This document shows, piece by piece, positions 22,245 to 29,079 of a DNA stretch of 29,079 nucleotides. Numbering within the stretch: position 1 is the stretch's first letter; each line of letters begins with the position of its first letter. The position numbers and the translations under genes were made by a program. The DNA is from Bdellovibrionales bacterium (GTDB taxonomy: Bacteria; Myxococcota; XYA12-FULL-58-9; SYDY01). The notes beneath the pieces were generated by a model. The model saw nothing but the letters and a program-made list of their open reading frames with translations, made no database searches and was not told the DNA's origin. Location of the stretch: positions 1 through 29,079 of the forward strand of contig SYDY01000057.1 of NCBI GenBank assembly GCA_005801425.1, read 5' to 3'.

Positions 22245-23657
22245 ATGATGTTTCCTGGGTGTCGATTGCTTCGTGGCTTTGCTGTTGCGGGGGCATGCTG
22301 TCTTTTGGCTGCCTGTCACTTCGAGAGTGGCAAAAACTCATGTGGAAATGGCGCTGTTGATGCAGGTGAAGCTTGCGATGACGGAAATGCAGTTACCGAA
22401 AGTGCGTGTTCCTATGGCATTGCATCATGCACTGCATGTGATGCGGTATGTGAAAATACTTTAACCCTTGTGGGGGATTATTGTGGGGATGGGATACGTC
22501 AGGCAGCTCATGAGCAATGTGATGATGCCAATGAAGATGAATCAGATGGCTGTTTAGCAACATGCGTTGTTGCAGGATCTGAATCTTTTTGCGGTGATGG
22601 GGAAGTTCAATCGGATCTCGAACAATGTGATGATGGCAACGATGATAATACCGATGGATGTTTGAACAGCTGCGTCGTTGCGCGTTGCGGTGATGGTGTT
22701 GTTCGCGAGGGGTCTGAAACCTGCGATGATGGGAATGCCATCAATACGGATTCTTGTTTGAACTCCTGCGTCGTTGCGAGTTGCGGTGATGGTGTGGTGC
22801 ATGCTGGGGATGAAGCATGCGATGATGGGAATGCCATCAATACGGATTCTTGTTTGAACTCTTGTGTCGCTGCCAGTTGCGGTGATGGTGTTGTTCGTGA
22901 GGGGTCTGAAACCTGCGATGATGGGAATGCTATCAATACCGACGATTGTCCTAGTACGTGCGTTGCCTCTTATTGTGGCGATGGATTTGTATATGCTCTG
23001 CACGAAGCGTGCGATGATGGAAATTCAACCAATACAGATGAATGCTTAAACTCATGTTCTGAGGCACGTTGTGGTGACAGTGTCGTCCATACGGGAAACG
23101 AAACATGTGATGATGGAAATGCCGTCAATACCGATGCCTGTTTGAATGCCTGCGTTTTGGCAAGTTGCGGCGATGGTGTTATCCGCTCAGGCATTGAGGC
23201 ATGCGATGACAGCAACACAACCACAGAAACGGCATGCGATTATGGGACTTCATCATGTACAGGGTGCAATGCTTCATGTTCTTCTTCTCTCGAACTTACA
23301 GGCGGTTTTTGTGGTGATGGAACAACGCAAGCGGGCTATGAAGTATGCGATGACAGCAACACGACCACAGAAACATCCTGCGATTACGGGGTGACATCGT
23401 GTACTGCATGTGATGCGTCATGTGGGGCTTCTCTCGAACTTTCAGGGGGGTATTGTGGTGATGAGATAACACAGGTTGGCCATGAAACATGCGACGATGG
23501 AAACACAGACGACACTGACGCATGTCACAGTACTTGTATTGTTCCCTATTGCGGCAATGGCATAGCCGAAAGTGGTGAAGAATGTGATGATGCCAATGAT
23601 GATGACACCGACGGGTGCTATAGTACCTGTTCTACGTCGGCACCGGTGATCAGTTAA
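22245..23657 (+). CDS. Lipoprotein with tandem Myxococcus cysteine-rich (DUF4215) repeats; probable 5' half of a stop-split gene
   Basis: The 470-aa protein starts with a lipoprotein signal (LLAACHF, lipid Cys24). It then consists of about eleven CGDGxxxxGxExCDDGNxxNTDxCxxxC units (DUF4215-type), with two longer TTTETxCDYG units near the end. Two neighbouring units are nearly identical in DNA with a 96-bp period (from about 22686). It ends at TAA 23655-23657. The next codon frame continues without interruption into RCC1 repeats, so one gene has probably been split by this stop. Such lipoproteins are surface-exposed and usually disulfide-rich. The ATG pair at 22245/22248 leaves the exact start open. 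Confidence 0.92.
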   Translation: MMFPGCRLLRGFAVAGACCLLAACHFESGKNSCGNGAVDAGEACDDGNAVTESACSYGIASCTACDAVCENTLTLVGDYCGDGIRQAAHEQCDDANEDESDGCLATCVVAGSESFCGDGEVQSDLEQCDDGNDDNTDGCLNSCVVARCGDGVVREGSETCDDGNAINTDSCLNSCVVASCGDGVVHAGDEACDDGNAINTDSCLNSCVAASCGDGVVREGSETCDDGNAINTDDCPSTCVASYCGDGFVYALHEACDDGNSTNTDECLNSCSEARCGDSVVHTGNETCDDGNAVNTDACLNACVLASCGDGVIRSGIEACDDSNTTTETACDYGTSSCTGCNASCSSSLELTGGFCGDGTTQAGYEVCDDSNTTTETSCDYGVTSCTACDASCGASLELSGGYCGDEITQVGHETCDDGNTDDTDACHSTCIVPYCGNGIAESGEECDDANDDDTDGCYSTCSTSAPVIS

Positions 23658-23660
23658 ACC

Positions 23661-24860
23661 ATGATCCTGGGTAACGTTTTCACCTGCAATCTATTCAGCA
23701 ACGGAACGGTGAAGTGCTGGGGCTACAATGAATGGGGTCAGACAGGGTATCCATTGTTCGACTCATACTACAACAGCCACTATTCGTACTGGTCGCCGGC
23801 GGCTATTGATGTCGTTCCCTTGGGGCTTACGGTGAAGGGTATCACAGCACAAAGTAACACAGCTTGCGCATTATTGAATTCACAGGGAGGCAAAGTGAGA
23901 TGCTGGGGTTATTCTGCCTATGGTCAGCTTGGTGCAGGTGTGGAAGGTTCTACAGGTTTGGGTCTTGCCGTTGACCTAGGAAGCAATCGCAGGCCCATGT
24001 CCTTTGGCTCGGGGGCTTTTCACACCTGTGCGGTATTGGACAATGGAACCATCAAATGTTGGGGTTTAAATGGTAAACACCAACTTGGGTACGCGCACAC
24101 AGATATCATATATACCCCGGCCTCTGATCCTGTCACAGGGATCACCGGAGCCACTGCGGTCGTCGGAGGGTTGGGACATACATGTGCTTTATTGAATGAC
24201 GGTTCGGTCAAATGTTGGGGGGCCAACGAATCAGGCCAGCTTGGCCGTGGCACAACATCGACTTCCGAGGTGGCACCAGGCAATGCCATTAACCTTGGAG
24301 GAACCGCCACCGCGATTGTAGCGGGCAGCAATCATACATGTGCGCGACTGGACAACGGCGTGATGAAATGCTGGGGGGACAATGCCTATGGCCAGCTCGG
24401 TATTGAAAGCACCACGGATTCAAACATCCCCGTCACTGTTCTTCTGGGAGGAACGGGTGATGGAACGGTACTTGTGCAAGCAATTGCAGCGAGCGGTACA
24501 GGGACGGGTGGTGATAATTCGGGTGGTGCACGCGCCGATGCAGGCAACCATACCTGCGCTATCGTTTATGCCTGGGATTTTTCGGTATGGCAGAAAGCCA
24601 GATGCTGGGGCAATGGTTCTACGGGCCAACTCGGCCAGGGAAGTACCAGCAATATTGGGGATGGTGTTGGCACTTCGCTCGCCAGTACGGGTAACATCGA
24701 CCTGGGATTCTTTTTCGTTGGCGAGATTAAAACAGGGGGCAGTCACACCTGTGCGCGATTGGGGGACACGATGAAATGCTGGGGGTTAGGAACAAGTGGT
24801 CAACTTGGAAATAGCAGTTGGTCTTCTTCTTCAATCCCTGTCTCTGTTGTTTTTGAGTGA
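23661..24860 (+). CDS. RCC1-repeat protein; probable 3' half of the stop-split lipoprotein
   Basis: The 399-aa reading frame is in the same frame as the cysteine-rich lipoprotein, separated from it only by TAA and one ACC codon. It consists of about six RCC1-type blades marked by HTCA.L.NG.VKCWG and YGQLG. No signal peptide is present, so on its own the product could not be exported, although its disulfide-prone CWG pairs fit an extracytoplasmic protein. The first blade starts in the middle (FTCNLFSNGTVKCWG), as if its beginning lay on the other side of the stop. The ATG 23661 is therefore probably not a real start; no ribosome site precedes it. Confidence 0.75.
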   Translation: MILGNVFTCNLFSNGTVKCWGYNEWGQTGYPLFDSYYNSHYSYWSPAAIDVVPLGLTVKGITAQSNTACALLNSQGGKVRCWGYSAYGQLGAGVEGSTGLGLAVDLGSNRRPMSFGSGAFHTCAVLDNGTIKCWGLNGKHQLGYAHTDIIYTPASDPVTGITGATAVVGGLGHTCALLNDGSVKCWGANESGQLGRGTTSTSEVAPGNAINLGGTATAIVAGSNHTCARLDNGVMKCWGDNAYGQLGIESTTDSNIPVTVLLGGTGDGTVLVQAIAASGTGTGGDNSGGARADAGNHTCAIVYAWDFSVWQKARCWGNGSTGQLGQGSTSNIGDGVGTSLASTGNIDLGFFFVGEIKTGGSHTCARLGDTMKCWGLGTSGQLGNSSWSSSSIPVSVVFE

Positions 24861-24906
24861 TCTGTTCCTTCGTGGACTTGCGCGTCTGATGTGATATTCT
24901 CTTTGC

Positions 24907-25401
24907 GTGTTACGCACATCAACCATTGAATTATTCAAAGAAGCCATGAAGTTTTCGGCAGGGCATTTCACCGTGTTCAATCAGACACGGCGGGAGCGTC
25001 TGCATGGACACAATTTCACCGTGTATTGCTCGATCATGGGGGAGGTGGATGCCAATGGCATGGTGTCCGATTACCGTGTGTACAAAGAACGATTGCAAAC
25101 ACTGTGTGCCGATTGGGATGAGATTTTTCTGCTTGCGGGACAATCGCCGTATCTTCGGTTTGAAGAAAAAGGTCCGCGCATCGATGTCCATTTCGGTGAC
25201 GAAGTGATCCCGTTTTTGACGCGTGATGTGAAGATTTTGCCCGTGCGCAATGTGACGCTTGAAGAATTGTCCCATTTGTTTTTGGCCGAAGTCTTGAAAC
25301 ATCATGATATGCTCATGCGCGATCGCATTCATGAGGTGGTGATCAAAGTATCAAGCGGCCCAGGACAATTGGCGAGCAGTGAGTGGAGACGTGAACCGTG
25401 A
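24907..25401 (+). CDS. 6-pyruvoyl-tetrahydropterin synthase family protein without the canonical cysteine
   Basis: The 164-aa protein has FSAGHFTVFNQ followed by RRERLHGHNFTVY: the zinc histidines are kept (AGH, HGH), but the CxxxHGH cysteine is replaced. An Arg lies at that position and a Glu one residue later (ExxHGH). A Glu in place of the Cys is known from the PTPS-III group that can act in folate synthesis; the exact match is my inference. Other landmarks are VSDYRVYKERL, and LTLEELSHLFLAE-type text near the end (VTLEELSHLFLAEVL). GTG at 24907 is needed to supply the N-terminal strand. It overlaps the next gene by four bases, so the two work together. Confidence 0.85.
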   Translation: MLRTSTIELFKEAMKFSAGHFTVFNQTRRERLHGHNFTVYCSIMGEVDANGMVSDYRVYKERLQTLCADWDEIFLLAGQSPYLRFEEKGPRIDVHFGDEVIPFLTRDVKILPVRNVTLEELSHLFLAEVLKHHDMLMRDRIHEVVIKVSSGPGQLASSEWRREP

Positions 25402-26099
25402 AGCATGCGTTGATTACAGGGGCAAGCGGCGGCATCGGTTATGCCACTGCATCGTTATTTGGACGTATGGGTTTTACCGTACATACGGTATCACGCCGTG
25501 CATGTGATTTGCCGGGCGTGCAACACCATCGCATGGATTTGCTAGAGCCTGGTGCCGTGGAACATGTGTCAGAAAGCATACGCGATGTGCTTTTTGAGGG
25601 CGATACCCTTTGCGTGGTGCACAATGCGGCAGTGATGGATCTGGATACAGCCTATGCGTTTGAAGCCGATCGTTTTAATGCGGTGATGCATATTAACGTC
25701 ACGGTGCCGGCGCTACTGACGGCGCAGTTGTTACCTCACATGGGCGTGGGATCTTCGATTATTTATATCGGGTCTACCTTAAGCGAAAAAGGCGTTGCGT
25801 CGCGTTTGTCCTATGTAACGAGCAAACATGCCATTGTGGGCCTCATGCGTGCAACCGTGCAAGATCTCCATGGCAAGGGTGTGCATGCGGTATGCGTGTG
25901 TCCTGGATTTACGGATACAGAAATTTTGCGGCCTGTGTTTGATGCTCATCCCGAATTTGAAAAAATCATTCGGGATAAAGTATCGTTTGGTCGATTGATT
26001 GCGCCGGAAGAAATTGCCGATGTGATTTATTACGCGGCCACCCATCCTGTACTCAATGGCGCCGTGTTGCATGCCAATTTGGGGCAACGGGAAACGTAG
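25398..26099 (+). CDS. Short-chain dehydrogenase/reductase, likely pteridine reductase
   Basis: The 233-aa protein is a classical SDR: GASGGIGYA at the N-terminus (NADP or NAD binding), HNAAV near 75 (NNAG type), catalytic Ser in IYIGSTLSEKG, and YVTSK with the catalytic Tyr and Lys at about 139-143. VCPGFTDTEI follows. The gene overlaps the pterin-synthase-like gene by four bases (ATGA with a GTG start at 25398), so the pair is coupled. The partnership suggests reduction of a pterin side chain or ring, as in sepiapterin reductase or FolM, giving a tetrahydropterin. The substrate is inferred only from the neighbour. Confidence 0.92.
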   Translation: MKHALITGASGGIGYATASLFGRMGFTVHTVSRRACDLPGVQHHRMDLLEPGAVEHVSESIRDVLFEGDTLCVVHNAAVMDLDTAYAFEADRFNAVMHINVTVPALLTAQLLPHMGVGSSIIYIGSTLSEKGVASRLSYVTSKHAIVGLMRATVQDLHGKGVHAVCVCPGFTDTEILRPVFDAHPEFEKIIRDKVSFGRLIAPEEIADVIYYAATHPVLNGAVLHANLGQRET

Positions 26100-26118
26100 G
26101 GAACCACGGATGTTCTCT

Positions 26119-26196
26119 TGTAGGGGCGGTTCGTGAACCGCCCGATAAAACGTTGATTCAAAGGGCCGTACGGGCGCTTCGCGAAGCGCCCCTACA
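26119..26196. repeat. Two-hairpin intergenic repeat, copy 4 (inverted orientation)
   Basis: TGTAGGGGCGGTTCGTGAAC starts it; the second palindrome GGGCGCTTCGCGAAGCGCCC and CTACA end it. The linker has TTGATTCAAAGGGCCGTAC. It has both full ends and lies between the convergent SDR and thrombospondin-type lipoprotein genes. Confidence 0.88.
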
Positions 26197-26227
26197 TGAG
26201 GAAAATCAAAGGGCTGCAATGACGATT

Positions 26228-28612
26228 TTACCACACCGCCCAAACGGTTTGGTAGTACCCCATATTGCCTACAAAAACTGCGACACGTGCGGTTTTATTT
26301 TGAGGAAAATTCACTGGGGATTTCCAGTGGACCATTGCCTCTTTGGTGAAGTGATTAATACTTGGAATGGAGACTTCGCCATCGCCGAATGCACGTAGAT
26401 CGGTCGGCAACATGTTATCGATGGAGGTCCAGAGAAAACGAAATACGCGTGTGCCATCTGGCAAATCTTCCAGGCGATCGAAAGTAGGGCGGTAATCGGG
26501 CAGCACATAAACGTTTTTTTTCCCGATCATACTTGCGCTGTCGTCGTTTTGCCCTGTGAGCATCACGAGACGACCGTTGCTCTCATCAATTTGATGGATC
26601 GATCGCCCCATATCGTAATGGGCCATGATGGGCATGCCGGCCGAAGTGAGATCGCGCACGAACACACCACGCACGCCATCCGATATGAACAACACATTTC
26701 CTTTTCGATGCAGATGGGCAGCGGAACCTTCTGCGTGAGCAAAGACCGATTCAAGCGCGGTACCATTGTAAAAACCCAGTGTGCTTGAGGTGGCTAAAAA
26801 TTGTGTCCCCAATACCGCGAGATCACCGTTCCAATTTCCTGCGGGCAGTGTGGTTGCCAATTCGGGGCTTCCACCGACTGTACGTGTAACATAATAAATT
26901 TTTCCGTTGGTGTGCATGGCATAGCTTGTTTCATCTTCGTCAAATGCCAATGCAGTGCCGGTTTCTCCTGCCTGTGAATAAATGGGGCCAAGGTTCACGA
27001 TGGGGGTTGTCCCGCCCCCTGTGAGCTGATGCTCACCGATCCCGTTCGGTCCTGCGATCACGATCGGCGTAGGATGCGCAGGATGGGCCAGAAGCACGCG
27101 ATTTGCAGGCGGTTGGAGCTGTGTGGCATTCGGAATGGTTCCTCCTGCAGTGATGTCAAACGCATTTAAAAGGCCACCCGTGGCGACAAATGCAAAATTT
27201 GTGCTGAGTGCAAGAGAAGATGGCGTATTGGGTGTGTTGAGTGAAGCCTGGGCAATGATATTGTTGGGTGGACTTTGTGTCAGATCAATACGCGAAAGAA
27301 TGCCTTCTTGTGTGATGAGATATGCAATATCCGCGATCGATGTTGCGAGGTGTGTTGTTGTTTCTACAAATTCACCAGCCCATTGCAACGATGTTGGTCC
27401 ATGCATCAAGGATCCAGAAATACGGTACAATCCTTCTGAAGTACTTAGAATGACTTCGGAGAGATGTTGCTGTGTCACGGCAACATGCGTGAAGGCGTTG
27501 GGCAAGCGAATGCCTCCAAATCGTCGTAAGCCAACGCCGAGATCCATCTGAAATAGATCACATCCAGTGCTTTCGCCGCCAATCACGGCCACGACGTATC
27601 TGTCCGTTTCTGATGCGGTGATGGCGATGATGTTTTTCAGCGAAAACGTGCTGTGGATCCCAGGACTTTGGGCGGTACTGCTATCGACGATGGTGATCCC
27701 ATTGCTACTTGCGACGTAGCCAAAGGAATCACTTGCTGCGATCATGGATACGGTTGGGTCGGGGAGGTCGAGCAGTCCACGTTGATTGGTATTCACAGGA
27801 CTGAAGGCATCGAAAATTTCAACCTGTCGCAGATTATCGGGTCTTTTTTCCAGGAGATACAAACGATTGGACGTGGTGGCCATGGCGATGGGTATGTTCA
27901 CCGTCGCGCGAAGTTGAAGATTGTTGGTCGCGACAATGGCTCCCTCAACAAGTGCAATGCTCGTGGCGGTCGCATCGACGAACGCAAGGCTTCCATCGGA
28001 TTTTGCGGCAAGCAGAGTTCCTCCTTCAGGAAAAACATGTGTTGCGAGAATATTCGGATTTTCGGGAACGACCATATTCATCACGTGTACGGTGTGGTTG
28101 TTGTCCAGAAGATAAAGTGTGTTGATTCCGCCTGCGGCTTGAATAACGCCAGATAATGGGATGATAGAGACGGGATTTGAAGAAAGATCCAAGTAAACGC
28201 GCACGTGATCTGCTTTGATCACAATACTGTAATGGTTGGGACCGTTGCTGTGATCGGCAATACCAAGAATGTCAGTTTCTTTGCGTGGTGGATCGCGAAA
28301 TGGATTGGCAACAATACCACACGCGGCATGGGTTGATAGGCATTGATCACATGCATCACCCAATCCATCGCCATCGCGATCTGTTTGCAATGGATTTTCT
28401 ACGGTGATGCATACATCGCAGGCATCTCCTATGCCATCCGAGTCGCTATCCTGCTGCTCGGTGTTGATGGTCTCTTTGCAGTTGTCGGTGCTGTCGGGGA
28501 TGCTGTCCGCATCTGTGTCGGAATTATTTTTTGGCTCAATGGGAGCATGGAGCTCGGTGATGCCAAAGCATCCTGGGATGATGATCAGGAACATGATGAA
28601 CATGCGCTGCAT
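26228..28612 (-). CDS. Lipoprotein with thrombospondin type-3 calcium repeats and a beta-propeller-like body
   Basis: The 794-aa protein starts with a short lipoprotein signal ([17 protein letters not shown], lipid Cys15). Three thrombospondin type-3 style calcium repeats follow: [28 protein letters not shown] and [14 protein letters not shown] (residues about 37-90). The rest (about 110-740) is a long all-beta region with repeated hydrophobic strands of the type LYLLDN, LAFVDA and [11 protein letters not shown], typical of LVIVD/YVTN-style beta-propellers. ATG at 28612 was preferred to a GTG at 28627. The final [18 protein letters not shown] has an aromatic end but no known sorting role. It is divergent from the EGF lipoprotein gene, and similar secreted proteins surround it. 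Confidence 0.88.
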   Translation of the reverse strand: MQRMFIMFLIIIPGCFGITELHAPIEPKNNSDTDADSIPDSTDNCKETINTEQQDSDSDGIGDACDVCITVENPLQTDRDGDGLGDACDQCLSTHAACGIVANPFRDPPRKETDILGIADHSNGPNHYSIVIKADHVRVYLDLSSNPVSIIPLSGVIQAAGGINTLYLLDNNHTVHVMNMVVPENPNILATHVFPEGGTLLAAKSDGSLAFVDATATSIALVEGAIVATNNLQLRATVNIPIAMATTSNRLYLLEKRPDNLRQVEIFDAFSPVNTNQRGLLDLPDPTVSMIAASDSFGYVASSNGITIVDSSTAQSPGIHSTFSLKNIIAITASETDRYVVAVIGGESTGCDLFQMDLGVGLRRFGGIRLPNAFTHVAVTQQHLSEVILSTSEGLYRISGSLMHGPTSLQWAGEFVETTTHLATSIADIAYLITQEGILSRIDLTQSPPNNIIAQASLNTPNTPSSLALSTNFAFVATGGLLNAFDITAGGTIPNATQLQPPANRVLLAHPAHPTPIVIAGPNGIGEHQLTGGGTTPIVNLGPIYSQAGETGTALAFDEDETSYAMHTNGKIYYVTRTVGGSPELATTLPAGNWNGDLAVLGTQFLATSSTLGFYNGTALESVFAHAEGSAAHLHRKGNVLFISDGVRGVFVRDLTSAGMPIMAHYDMGRSIHQIDESNGRLVMLTGQNDDSASMIGKKNVYVLPDYRPTFDRLEDLPDGTRVFRFLWTSIDNMLPTDLRAFGDGEVSIPSINHFTKEAMVHWKSPVNFPQNKTARVAVFVGNMGYYQTVWAVW

Positions 28613-28627
28613 GGATGCAATTATCAC

Positions 28628-28724
28628 ATAGGATAAAGCGATTGACGGATTGTTGGCTTTATTGAGTGTCGGATAATCTGTACTTTTTTATTGTCAAGAG
28701 AAAGCAATAAGTTATCTTGCATCT
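28628..28724. promoter_or_regulatory. Divergent intergenic region between two lipoprotein genes
   Basis: This 97-base AT-rich stretch must hold promoters for both genes. On the + strand TTGTCA at about 28691 and TTATCT at about 28712, 15 bases apart, form a weak sigma-70-like pair 5' of the EGF gene. Nothing else is clear. Confidence 0.3.
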
Positions 28725-29079
28725 ATGATCAGTCGCGTTCATTGGATTTTTTCGTTTTGTTTTTTCATGATGTTGGGTGGGTGCAATGATGGTTTAAGCG
28801 ACGTTGATGAATGCGAGCTTGATACCGACAATTGCCATGCCAACGCCATGTGCACGAATACGGACGGCAGTTTTACGTGTGCTTGCAATGTTGGTTATAC
28901 GGGCAATGGCACAACCTGCAGTGATGATGATGAATGCACACTCAATACCGACAATTGCCATGCCAACGCCACGTGCACAAATACGGCTGGCAGTTTTACA
29001 TGTGCTTGCAATGATGGTTATACGGGCAATGGCACAACCTGCAGTGATGATGATGAATGCGAGCTTGATACCGACAATT
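28725..29079 (+). CDS. Lipoprotein with tandem calcium-binding EGF-like repeats (3' end outside the window)
   Basis: The frame runs open to the right edge. It starts with a lipoprotein signal ([20 protein letters not shown], lipid Cys20), followed by calcium-binding EGF units: [20 protein letters not shown], then [20 protein letters not shown], repeated as [12 protein letters not shown]... and again at the edge. Two full units and the start of a third are visible. The DNA repeat period is exactly 123 bp (28806, 28929, 29052), and the copies are nearly identical, so the array may vary in length between strains. Such proteins are typical of the surface of Myxococcota-type bacteria. It was missed as a long open frame only because the window ends here. 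Confidence 0.9.
   Translation, partial: MISRVHWIFSFCFFMMLGGCNDGLSDVDECELDTDNCHANAMCTNTDGSFTCACNVGYTGNGTTCSDDDECTLNTDNCHANATCTNTAGSFTCACNDGYTGNGTTCSDDDECELDTDN

Noticed and set aside
22680-23120. Tandem DNA repeats taken as a non-coding array
   Set aside because: They are the 96-bp coding repeats of the cysteine-rich lipoprotein, in frame throughout.
23655-23657. Programmed stop-codon readthrough or selenocysteine
   Set aside because: The codon is TAA, not TGA, and no structured element is evident after it; a plain nonsense mutation is simpler.
27653-28156. + strand reading frame opposite the thrombospondin-type lipoprotein
   Set aside because: Shadow frame with no recognisable domain and no start signal.

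Overview
The window looks like chromosomal DNA of a Gram-negative bacterium of the Myxococcota or former deltaproteobacterial type. The main reasons are the secreted and lipidated proteins: a lipoprotein with tandem 'Myxococcus cysteine-rich' repeats followed by RCC1 repeats, a thrombospondin-type-3 lipoprotein, a calcium-binding EGF lipoprotein and a beta-helix lipoprotein. There is also an outer-membrane-barrel-like protein. The lineage is inferred from gene style only. No rRNA or tRNA gene was seen.

Layout. (1) 1-5132: a very large protein with distant phosphoenolpyruvate-carboxylase-like motifs, entering from the left edge, then UDP-glucose 6-dehydrogenase behind a perfect 48-bp inverted repeat. 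(2) 5299-10546: an orphan MNT nucleotidyltransferase, a SET-domain protein divergent from leuS, and a papain-like protein with an ankyrin-like segment and a very basic tail. (3) 10637-14172: a small barrel-like protein and an island of toxin-antitoxin-type modules (RelE/RHH, RHH-like plus DUF6036-like nucleotidyltransferase, HigB/HigA), with a decayed copy of the nucleotidyltransferase gene. (4) 14221-20093: three paralogous coiled-coil proteins. Two have a hydrophobic hairpin and resemble type III secretion translocators in architecture; the third lacks the whole middle. A HepT/MntA module sits between them. (5) 20164-22010: a beta-helix lipoprotein and a QueD-type pterin synthase. (6) 22245-24860: the cysteine-rich/RCC1 lipoprotein, split by one in-frame TAA. 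(7) 24907-26099: a second pterin synthase overlapping a short-chain dehydrogenase. (8) 26228-29079: two divergent lipoprotein genes; the last runs off the right edge.

Two themes tie the window together. First, several products look made for contact with eukaryotic cells: the SET protein, the papain-like protein with a nuclear-localisation-like tail, and the translocator-like paralogs. No secretion apparatus is visible here, so this remains inference. Second, the intergenic DNA is full of small repeats: a two-hairpin element in four copies just downstream of genes, a relative of it inside leuS, a 48-bp inverted repeat, a 39-bp inverted repeat, and a roughly 45-bp repeat whose copies lie at the borders of the toxin-antitoxin modules. 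That last arrangement, direct repeats bracketing exchangeable two-gene cassettes with a decayed cassette nearby, is the most unusual structure I found.
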